Below are positions 1-10,900 of a stretch of DNA of 64,000 nucleotides, piece after piece (position 1 is the stretch's first letter; the number at the start of each line of letters is the position of its first letter). The DNA comes from Antedon mediterranea. Taxonomy: Eukaryota > Echinodermata > Crinoidea > Comatulida > Antedonidae. The DNA is taken from NCBI RefSeq assembly GCF_964355755.1, contig NC_092674.1, positions 30,554,001 through 30,618,000 on the forward strand. The letters are read 5' to 3'. The notes under the pieces are model-generated. The model saw nothing but the letters and a program-made list of their open reading frames with translations, did no database searches and was not told the origin of the DNA. A program made the translations under genes and the position numbers.

Positions 1-156
1 CACAAACACATATAGATCAACAGACACACACACACACACACCAACAGTAAAGGAAGCAATTTCGAAAAAGTTTCTAAAGTTAAAAAAATATTACAAAATA
101 GAGAAAACAATTAGTTATAATTTGAAATAAGATATTCTTTAAGTTTAAAAGTTGCA

Positions 157-480
157 ATCAATCCGGTAGTGAACAAATGTTCTGATGAAGACACGTGAAA
201 CATTTTGACAATTTAAGGTTTGTAAAATGTGCTGTAGGTTTATTTAAAATTATACTTTATGTTTTTCATTGTTCTGACGCTTAAAAACTATTAAAGGGTT
301 AAAGCAAATTTAATGTATAGTAACCTATAGTTTATACACAACACAAGTAATTTGTTTAAAGTACTACTTTTAAAGAAGGATGTGGTTTGTATATATGTGG
401 GTTCGGAGTAATAGAAACGTTAAGATGACCAGTACATTGTTTGTGTTTCAGATTAATAGAAACAAGCAATGACGTACTAT
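157..480. repeat. Left copy of a ~300-bp direct repeat flanking collagen gene A
   Basis: The stretch containing GAAGACACGTGAAACAT, the tract around TAACCTATAGTTTATACAC, and GTGGGTTCGGAGTAATAGAA recurs in the same order and orientation at about 7112-7500, roughly 6.95 kb away. The two copies differ by small indels and substitutions. Together they bracket collagen gene A, so they may be the scars of the duplication that made the A/B pair, or two copies of a dispersed element. No coding capacity is evident. Positions 1-156 hold a short CA-rich tract and otherwise nothing recognisable. Confidence 0.8.
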
Positions 481-963
481 ATAGTATTCGCACACTAAAG
501 CGTGTCGCAACGAAATCCCAAACAACACGCGTCGTGATTGGTCAAAATACTTGCCTTGCGCTTACATCTTTGGGAATAATGGTGTTTCTACCGCTGTTAT
601 AAAAAAAACCACACAACACACAAATAATATAAACTGTTTTATTCTAAAATTTTCACCGGCTTATTCTTTGTTGCTTTTAGTCACAATTGGTTTTGATTTT
701 ACTTAATACAAAAAGAATAAATTGTAATAATAGAGAAAGAAATGAATGTGGCTATATACAATATTTTGTATTTTATGGTTATGCTAATATAGTCAGATAT
801 GTATCTGATAGACTTGCAACAGTCTTTAACAGAGAGTCTCGTGACAGAATCGGGTGTAATACGAAAGTCAAACATCATACAAATTTGTATATTGATAATT
901 ATTCTAGCTAGAAAGTTAGATTACTAAGAACATTGGAATAAATTCTTTAAACATGGATTCGTT

Positions 964-3900
964 TTATTTTCCATACATCCAAGCTTCCAGGCAATCAGAA
1001 CCACTTACAACTGCATGGCCTGTGAAATAAAAAGAAATCAAATATTAAAGATTGATTATATATTAGGCCTATCTTTTGTTCCAAGTTTTATTTTTAATCG
1101 GATATACTAAAATTCTACATTCTACAAAAAAGAAAGAATTTTTGACCAAAAAAGGCCTCCTTGGACGTGACCAAAATCAAAATCTAGTCTTTTTATTTGT
1201 TTAAAAGTTGCTAAGAGTTATGAAACGCCGCGCGCATAGGCAAACCTATAGCCTTTTTAATGAACAATGTCTCATACTTACTGTTGCATGTTGTTCCTCT
1301 AAAACAGTACTTGCAACTACATAGATAAGTAGAACCAAGCCTACTACATGTACCACCATTCTTACATGGATTGGGATGACAGGGACCTAAATCAAACATT
1401 AATGTTATTTAAAAGTATTTTAAAATACTGTATCACACATTCATTCACTAGCTTAAAGTATATTAGCTGATTAGTCAGAGTATACATGTTATACATAGAA
1501 TCCGAATGACGCCGAATGAACGAACGAACGAACGAGTAAAATAAGATAATTCAACGTAACGACATCAGTTTATTTTGATACGCCATGTGTGCCAAATTGT
1601 TTATCCTTTTACGATAATTTGATCGAATTCCCCCCCCCCCCCCGACAAATTTTACTGATTATACTGACGGATTTTATATAATAAATACAAATTACCTGGA
1701 GCTGGTCCCTCTGCGCCTGTGAATAAGAAATAAAATGAATTATTTAGTAATATAAAGTACTGTATGACACTATCGGAACTAAGTGTTGAGAAACCTTCTA
1801 AGCAAATTATTTAGTCCAAATGGCGGCAAAACACTAAAATAGATTCAAACAGTGACTTTTAATCTATAAAATATACTACAAGACCACTTGAAATTCAAAT
1901 ACATTTTATAGTAGCATTTACCCTTTGGTCCTCGTGATCCCTGTGATCCTTTAGGTCCTCGGGCTCCTTCTGATCCCTTTGATCCTGGTGGTCCTTGTGC
2001 TCCTCTAGCTCCCCCTGATCCCCTTGGTCCTGGTGGTCCTTGTGGCCCTTGTTCCCCTCGAGTTCCTCCTGAACCCTTTGGTCCTGGTGGTCCTTGTGCT
2101 CCCAGAGCGCCTTCTGATCCTCTTGGTCCTGGTTGTCCGGTTGGTCCTTGTGCTCCGCGAGCTCCTTCTTCCCCCTTTGATCCTTGAGCTCCTCCTGAAC
2201 CCTTTGGACCTGGTGTTCCTTGTGCTCCGCGAGCTCCGCCTGTCCCATTTGGTCCTGGTGATCCTTGTGCCCCTCGTGCTCCTTTTAATCCTCTTGGTCC
2301 TAGTGGTCCTTGTAGTCCCATTGTTCCTGTTGATCCATTGGACCCTGGTTGTCCCGGTTGCCCATTGTCTCCGGCAGTTCCTAATAAATTGTACCAATTA
2401 TGTCAATAAAAAAATCAGGCTTAGAATTAAGCCTAACGCAATGCCTAATTGACTGATTTTGAAGCACTGAGTTTCAGTGGTTCGTCGTCTGATACAATTT
2501 GGCGCCAGAATTAAGAATTTAAAAAACGTGTTTGCATAATTGCAATAACAGGACCATAATATGTAAAACAGGTGCAATATCTATATGTTTTTATCCTGTC
2601 TAAATATGTTTTAAATAAAATAAAATAGAAAAATAAATAACTGTCGTCGTATGGAACGCCAAGCAATAACATATGCCAACGCATTAGGATTAAGCACATT
2701 TTAATTAATAGCCCTATGCCATAATAAAAAAGTATGGATTATAATCCTATTACAAAATAAATAAATCGTTCAAGTACTATAGTATAATCTTATAAAAACA
2801 ACAGAGTAAGAGTAATCACTTACCTTGGTCCCCTTTCGGGCCCTTTAGACCTATAGCGAAAATAGATAATGTAAATTTTTTTTTTATTAAACCTTATTTA
2901 GTGAGGATGACCCTCAACAGGACGTTATGCTGACAATCAAAGGGCCATCATAAAAACATAAAAAACATATATGGAATAAGAAAAACGGATAAACTATGTT
3001 TAAACAAAAATATATACATAAATACAAAAATATAGGTTACAATACTATAATAATAATAATAATTATAATAATAACAGGATTTGTATAGCGCACATACCAC
3101 TCAAGAGTGCTCAAGGCGCATTAAAAAAATAAAAACAAATCATACAAATTCCTGACAAATAAAATGCAATTTCTTTGGAGGGTCCCCATCCGTTCTCGTT
3201 CTGTCGCGGTCCCGGACCCCTACCTAGGTGACCAAACAAAGGTTTTTATACAAAACGTTGAGGTTTTTCTTTTGGAATTAAATATGTTTTTAGAGCAGAC
3301 TTAAAATTGTTTATTGTTACCGCATTTATAAGTTTGGTGGGTATATTCAGGTATGTTGGTGCTCTATAGATAAAGCTGTTCTTAAAATTTTCGGTTTTAG
3401 GGAAAGGTACGACAAATGTCCTCTCATTGACACTTACTTCGGTGAATGAATTAATTAATTCGGTTATTAATTGATTATTGAACATATCCTAAATGTTTTT
3501 TCTGAAATGTGATTATAAATTTTCTTGTCTGTTTCTTTTCTGTACTTCTTACTCACCACGTTTGCCCCTTTTCCCTGGCTTCCCTACACCAACTTCGCCT
3601 TTAATTCCAGGAGAACCAAACAATCCAGTCTCACCTTTATTACCCATATTACCTTTTAAATAAATGTTAAAAAATTATTGTCTTTGTAGTGTAATAAAAT
3701 AAAATCTACAAATATTAATAAAGAATGTAATATATTATTTATCAATATTTGTAGAACATTTTATATATCAAAAATATATGTTGACCAATTTAATTCATTT
3801 GTTTGCTTAATCTAGATGTGTTGACTACTAAGTAATGTAAACAAACAATATGTTGAAGTCATGCTAATTTATTACGCATATCTACCTACCCTTTTCTCCT

Positions 3901-5945
3901 TTACTGCCCATCGCACCATGTTGTCCGGGAATACCAGGTACACCTGAAATGTTTAAACGTTATTATTGTTACTATATTGTATGACGTCATGACATCAACA
4001 TGGGCAGACATCTCGGTCCTAACGGGAAACAGATAGCCTACAGTTATTCCTGTCAGCTTACTCATATCAACTATCGGGATTTCACTCGATTTTAAACAAA
4101 ATGTCTTATCAAATCTCCCTATGTAATTTTATAATACTATTTCCCACAATATATTCCGATTCTTTATGGCGTATATTTAATTTGATCTTTATTAATTTGC
4201 AGTATAATTTTTATTTTTTAACTACTGTACCTTCACACACGCGCTGTCCGTTCCTAAAATAAACAAAAAACTGAAATGGCTATGCAATTTAAGTTCCAGT
4301 CCTACTATCGGTTTTTTTCTTCCTTCTTCCAAAGGGACACTGTATTGATTGATGGAAAGTGCCTGTTTCCAGTTACCTTTAGGGTCAAATCTATTATTTT
4401 AACTGCTCCCTTGTGTATAAAAGAGAGAAAATAGTTGAAACCAGGTTGTTGCAAGATGAACCCGGAAATTACTTTGACCCGGGAAGAATTGAAATTGAGT
4501 TGAAAATCTACTGTTGAAATCATAAATTGTGTTAAAAAACTCATTATAATATCTTCCTAAGATAGAAATATGGAAAAATAGCGTCGATGTGAAAATTAAT
4601 GTTATCAAATCTACGTTTCGCGGTACATCTGAGATAGATAAGGTAGGTGGTATCCAATGCGGAGATTTGTACCGAAGTTTTTGCATTGTGCTCGCCTATG
4701 TCAGAATTAACCATAATTTATATATATAGATACAATTCCCGTTATCAAATCGCACACATTTTCAAATTAATTACGTTTTCACATATCAGTGCCCCACCAG
4801 ACTGTCGAGTCAGAAAGTCATTCTAAAACACATGAGCATGTATATGCATCACTACGTAATTCAACCAGCACCAGTACGATTTCATCGTCATAAATCAAAT
4901 TGTATCAGCACCTCATTACTTAAATATTTCACCTTGACCACATTCGTAACATTTGATTTAGTTGTGGTTTTTAGTGGCGTGCAAAGGCGACTCTATAGCT
5001 CACAATGTCGGTCGGTCGGTTGGTTGGTCGGTCGGTAAACACTAACTCAAAATTGAGACTGCAGCAATGTATATGGCCTTGTTTATCAGAGATCCGCACA
5101 TTATATTATTTCTATACTTTACCCCAAATAATCCTTTTCCTCACATGGAGCTGCCGGGACTGGGCCGGCTGTTACCCTTCTGGCCTTTTGGGCCTGGTGG
5201 TCCTGTAGGGCCTGAAACAAATAATTATAGATATAGAAAATGTACAGAAATAGTTGATCATACCTCCTCCACCCAGATACTTATGATAATTGGCTCAATT
5301 TGAAATACCCAAAATACACATAAATGAATATTATACATATACTACGTTAATTTCGTCGTCAAACGATTATTCATTATTCTCGCATTTCCTTTATACTTAC
5401 ATGCTACGCAATTTTCATTGTCGGTGTTACGTTTCACGATGTGCTGTTGAGTCTAAAAGGAAATACATTTGTTTGTTTTGTTTTACGTTTAAAGTATAGT
5501 ATACTGTTTTATATATAGCTCAATGTTTGTATGACACAAAGCGGTAGAATGCAATCAAATTTGTATCTCTTTTTGATTATGATTTCCTTACAGTGTTGGT
5601 ATTTTACAGAAAGGTATATATGAAGATATCAATTGACGCGCGCGTACAAAGTCCGTACCATAGTATCAAGATTTTAACGCACGCGTCAAGCGTTGTCGCC
5701 TCGTTTGTTGCGTTACAGCAACGATACAAATAAGATGGAATGATACTCACCAGGTTATTACTTATTTTCTCTTCATACACATGAACTTTTGATTTCATTT
5801 CGAGAAACAAGTATCCTTGGTTGAAGAGAATCAAGGTCACAACAATAGAAATTATGACGTTGAACAATAGCTGTCCACGTGACGACGACGAAACATTACG
5901 ATTGGTTGTTTCACCAAGAATTCCGTACTCTTTCTCTGTTGACAT
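964..5945 (-). CDS. Transmembrane collagen with EGF-like tail, copy A (frameshifted relative to copy B)
   Basis: Coding exons in transcript order: 5751-5945, 5401-5452, 5145-5211, 3890-3943, 3557-3652, 2824-2850, 1922-2380, 1696-1716, 1282-1386, 964-1019. Exon 1 encodes a short cytoplasmic N-terminus (MSTEKEYGILGE) and one signal-anchor helix at about residues 25-48, so a type II membrane protein is expected. Exon 2 gives a stalk ending in a CxxC pair. Exons 3-7 encode Gly-X-Y repeats; exon 7 is an uninterrupted 153-triplet-codon block. Exon 9 is an EGF-like domain (CHPNPCKNGGTC...CSCKYC) and exon 10 a short tail ending MYGK. All junctions are phase 1 after exon 2, typical of collagen and EGF exons. 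Exon 3 is 67 nt against 63 nt in copy B because of a 4-bp insertion, which breaks the frame (total 1132 nt). The gene is therefore a pseudogene, is rescued by an upstream GTAACA donor in exon 3, or contains an assembly error. Likely role: cell-surface adhesion or matrix receptor (inference). Confidence 0.85.
3044..3125. repeat. Dispersed repeat tail with (AAT)n, SINE/LINE-like
   Basis: An AAT microsatellite followed by TATAGCGCACATACCACTC and AAGAGTGCTCAAGGCGC lies in an intron of gene A. The same arrangement recurs at 46527-46600 in the same orientation. This is a dispersed short element, probably a SINE or LINE 3' end with its simple-repeat tail. I recall similar motifs from echinoderm genomes, but I cannot name the family. 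Confidence 0.6.
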
Positions 5946-6347
5946 CTTACTTTAAGAAAATATCAACATGTTCACAGTTTAATCACAATTTAATGATGTA
6001 TTATCCCCAAAAAACATGAAAAATTAACATTAATAAATCATATTTTGAATAGGCAAATTTTGCAGTTTTAATAAATTTATTTATTTCCGTAGAAATAAAA
6101 AGCACAAATGATTTCACTTATAAAAAGATATAGTAAACGACAAATATATCTAAAACCCCAGATAGACAATTTTGCCATTTCATGCCTTAGCCTATATAAG
6201 TGAATAACCATTACCTTATGTGAAATATGTTTCAGGGACAATTAACTCTTAATTTTAACGGAAAACTGCAATAGAAGACGATTTCTGCTTTACCTTATCG
6301 TTTTGATTTAACTTTGTGCGTGTTTTATTTGTATCTTCATTGATATC

Positions 6348-6680
6348 CAGCAGCCGCTTTCAGTAATTTAATATTCCTTTTGGATTGATATTCTCTAACT
6401 AAGTTAGGCCTAAGCCTAACTTACCTTGTTATTTGCCAACCAATTACCATGTAGTAGTACCAAGATTCCTGATACACGGTACGGTATATCAATATTGACG
6501 GAAACGAAGATTCAGCAGCCGCTTTCAGTAATTTAATTATCCTTTTGGATAGATATTCTCTAACTATGGAGGCCTAACTTACCTTGTTATTTTTTAAATA
6601 GTCTAGTACACCAGTATCTTCTCATCTATCTATTATAGCAAGATTTCTGATACACGGTACTTTATACCAATATTAACGGA
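6348..6680 (-). promoter_or_regulatory. Tandemly duplicated promoter and non-coding first exon of gene A
   Basis: Two ~165-bp copies start at 6348 and 6513, each beginning CAGCAGCCGCTTTCAGTAAT. On the minus strand each contains an ACAAG|GTAAGTTAGG splice donor (donor GT at 6424-6423 and 6582-6581) about 75 bp downstream of a TATA position. Copy 2 has TATAAAG (6660-6666). Copy 1 has a weaker TATACC. Gene B has a single equivalent unit at 27418-27494. The layout fits a TATA promoter driving a small untranslated first exon that splices to the ATG exon at ~5949. Confidence 0.7.
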
Positions 6681-7111
6681 AACGAAAAGAATATATCAAA
6701 ACCACTAAATGAGGAAAACATCCTATGATACTGGTACTCTTCCAGGAATTGTTAAGGAAACCTACTATGAAAGTACAGAACCTATCATTGTCTTTTTGGT
6801 ATACTCAACTTGACTACCTGTCAGTCAGAGTTTGTGAATCTTTAGTCGACATAAATTAATTTGTAAATATATTCATTAAGTCTGGAATTTTTATTTTAGT
6901 GCCTGACGTATTTCTCCCATGTACAGCTTCATGCTTCTGTTTAACTCTCCTTTTATCATGTAGTGACAGCCATTTTCCTTCATGCTTTTTTCCTCCTTAG
7001 TACGATGTATTATGACATGTTTCTCATTCGTGCTGGTATAAAATATAAAGTTTTTTTAAACAAAATAATTACAGCACAAAATTGAACAAAATTAAATTTT
7101 CTCCTGAATAG

Positions 7112-7500
7112 TGTGTCCGGTAGTAAAAATATGTTCTCCTGACGACGAAGACACGTGAAACATGTCAACAATTCAAGGTTTGTCGAATTTTGTGCTATAG
7201 GTTTGTTTTAAAAACACTGCATGTTTCCCATTGTTCGGACGCTTAAAGCAAATTTAATGTATAGCAACCTATAGTTTATACACGACACAAGTAATTTGTT
7301 TAAAGTACTACTTTTAAAGAAGGATGTGATTTGTATATATGTGGGTTCGGAGTAATAGAAACGTTAAGATGACCACCAGTACATTGTTTGTAGGTTCGGA
7401 GAAATAGAAACGTTAAAATGACCAGTAAATAATTGTTTGTGGGTAAATTTCGGAGTAATAGAAACAAGTAATGACGTATAGTATTCGCTAGTAATTTGAC
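7112..7500. repeat. Right copy of the direct repeat flanking gene A
   Basis: Same sequence as 157-480, including GACACGTGAAACAT and GTGGGTTCGGAGTAATAGAA. The last ~60 bp (the GTTCGGAG/GTTAAGATGACCAG segment) is itself reiterated about three times here. The region 6690-7110 is homologous to the upstream flank of gene B (about 27950-28200) and shows no gene. Positions 7500-7840 show nothing recognisable. Confidence 0.75.
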
Positions 7501-7843
7501 CAACGATTTTGAGTCTGAACTGAATCGAACGGCAAACAATTTTAGAACTTCTGAACCCCAGGAAAGTGTACCGACTCTTTGTGAATTGCTTTGTTTAAAG
7601 CCACTCACTTAAATTAAACCTGACGTTAAAATTTGAAATATATAAGACAACATAGACAATTTAATGTTTTATTTAGATTATATGACATTCGGTAATGTTA
7701 AGGGACCTTATAAATCATACACATTCTTGGTAAACAACTTTTTCATGAACTGATTTATAGGCCATGTCAGTATTTTTAATGTTTCGTTACATTAATGTGT
7801 ATTTCTATTGGTGGTTCAAAAGAAAACACCTACCACAGGTTAC

Positions 7844-7851
7844 CATAAAAG
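7844..7851 (+). promoter_or_regulatory. Candidate TATA-like element of the C-type lectin gene
   Basis: CATAAAAG lies ~95 bp upstream of the lectin start codon at 7946, a reasonable distance for a TATA element plus a short 5' UTR. Position and motif only; there is no transcript support. Confidence 0.35.
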
Positions 7852-7945
7852 GGAAAACTTGTTTAAAAATATCACAATTGGAACATTGGTTCTCTTATCA
7901 AGATCACATAAGTCTGAATATTGGAAATCAGTTTCTTTAATCACT

Positions 7946-10900
7946 ATGCAGCTTAAGTAAGTATCTTGTTAATGTTAATACTTGGTGTATTCATTATGTA
8001 GAATAAGTTCTGAAGTACAGTTTGATCTGTTACACATGAATTAATGATTGTACAGTTATATATACTAGTCTAGTGTAAAAAATGGGATTGGATCCAATAT
8101 TAATTCGTCAAATAACATTCTTATTTGATTATTATTATTATTATTATTAGTGTTATTATTATTATTATTATTAATAGTAGTGTTATTGTTATTATTATTA
8201 TTATTATTATTATTGTTAGTGTTATTATTATTATTATTATACGCTCGCTTCGCTCGCGTACCATCTAGGTCGTGCCCACAGAAGGTTCTCGAATACACAG
8301 TAATTTCAGCGTTAAAAAACTGGCGATTTCAAATGTACAATAATGCAGGACAATAATATATGTCGTTTACAGGAACGATTAAAGCCCCATTCCCTATGTT
8401 TTTTAGATTTAATTTAAGATCACAAACTATATTTAAAAATAATACTATATGGTCCTATTGCGATAACTTTTTTCGTCTTTAAACGGTTAAAAATGTGAAA
8501 AATAAGTCGATTCTAATAATTATAGCGGCCCGCTATAAATCCCAAAATGCATTGCGCGCGGATAGATATTTTTGTTTTTCACCTGTAATTCGCCCACTTT
8601 TCGATCGATCGTGAGGCCAAAACAAATGGAAGACTCCTTAACTTTTCAGCGAAAATACCGGGTTTTCCCCAATTTGTATCAACGGAGTCTGGCAAAAATA
8701 GAAAGACAATTAATGCAGCAACTATACAACGTCAGGCTAGGTATATAGCTAGCGTACGATGTTCGTACGTTACCGATGTTTACCAGCTAGGCCTACAAAA
8801 CTAAGCCTAGCTAGGCTAGGCCTAAGACCGTCCACGAGAGGTCGATCGCCGCGAGCTACTTAGGTAGTGCATTGTTTTTCACTTTTTATCATAATTTACC
8901 ATAAAACGTACATTTAAGACAAGGAATGACATGGTTTAATGTTTTTAAAGTGATATATATGTATTATTTTCCAAAAAACGTCCACAATTGCAGGGAAGGG
9001 GTCTTTAAATAGACACTGTGATTGATGTACTCAACTAAAATTAGCACACTGGGAATTACTTCCGAAAGAGAAAGTTGTCACAAAATGAGACCAATTCAAA
9101 TTTAAACAAACTTAATTTGTGTTTTGTATGTAACATTATGGTTGAGAGATGGGGAAGAGGATGGGTGCAAAGAGGAACAATTTTTAAATATATTCTTTAT
9201 TTTGTAACGAAATATTAATTAACATGTTTTACAAATAATATACCACTAAACACAGTAAAACATTGCGATGTATACTTTGTTGAAACTATCACCGTCGTAG
9301 TCGATTGAAATAGTACAGTACATGTAACGATACACTACGACGTATGTTTATATATAATGTTAAACAATTTGTGAAAACCACCTCTATTCGGGGCAAATCA
9401 TAAATTCGATTTAATCGGTAATAAATATTAAATTACGGCGACTGAAAACGCTAGCTCATTATCCGTTTAAAAAAAATTATATCCAACCTCTGCAGCACAG
9501 ATTGAAAAAAAAAATGGATCGAATTTCTGTTATGAGTATACAGTACTTTCCTTTACGACGCCTGAGGGAATAGACATTTGTGGAACGACACAGAGATTGG
9601 AATGTTCCATTCATCGCAAATCAATACATTTGTATAAACGTATATTAAATCTATCAAAATAGTATTTTTTTAAGAAAATCGGCCTGTCTTCAACATTATG
9701 ATACTATACTCCAGCTGTTCAACCGGTTTTCAGCTATTAAAAACAATTATCGTAGGAGGAGATAGGAAAATGCGAAGCCTCCTCGCATTTTTGTGGCGGG
9801 TATTTTTCAAGATGGACATCCATTAGACAGTGTATACCACGATCGGAAAACACCCCTATCTGGGGCAAATCGTTGAACCTAAATTCGTTTTAATCGTCCA
9901 TAACTAATTATCTAACTTAATTTAATTAGTAAACAGGGTTACATCAGGCGGTTAAAATCAGTACCGAAAGTACGAACCAACTTTACATACCATCGAGTAA
10001 AAATTCTAAAAGTAAGGCGCGATTTACCGAATTTTGCCCTTACGTAAATTTATATATAGATTACTAGATGGTACGCGAGCGAAGCGAGCGTACCATCTAG
10101 GTCGTGCCCACAGATGGTTCTCGAATACACAGTAATTTCAGCGTCACAAAACTGGCGATTTCAAATGTACGTACCGCAGACACGATGATTTATGTAGTCA
10201 ACTAAAATTACCACTCTGGGAATTACTTCCGAAGGAGAAAATTATCACAAAATGAGTCCAAATTTTTGATTTGGACTCATTTAAAGAAACCCAATTTGTG
10301 TTTTGTATGGGTTTTTTTATATTAGGGTTGAGGGATGGGAAAGCGGATAGGTACAAAGAGGAACAATTTTTAAATATATTCTTTATCCACTCAGTAACGA
10401 AATATTTTTTTCGTGTTTTATAGGCCTATAAATAATATACCTCTAAATACAGTAAAACATTTGCGATTTAATCCCGGATTTAATACTTTGTTAAAACTGT
10501 CACTGTCATAATCGATTGAAATATTAAAGTACATGTCACGATACACCACTACGACGTTTATTTTATTGGTAATTATTAATTAATACAAACGTTGAGAAGG
10601 AACTGTCAGTATAAAGTTTATTTGTATATAATAATGTGTTTATATATCTAACAGTAGATCCTATCCACAATCTCAGTAATAAAGTTTATCTGTATATATT
10701 TTTATATTACATCTAACAGTACGAACATTCACAGTAAGAAATGTTCGATTCAAATGAGGACTAAAAATAGTTAATAGGTATTTACAGTATTGTCAAAGTA
10801 TTGCAAGTTTATTCTCAAAGGGCCCATATATTTACCTACCGTATGTGTTAAACCAAGGGCTCATAAATTTACCTACTTGTGTTAAACCAAACTCTGGCAG

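Noticed and set aside
8065-8356. Open frames with Asn or Leu runs
   Set aside because: They are translations of the ATT microsatellite plus the Helitron end.
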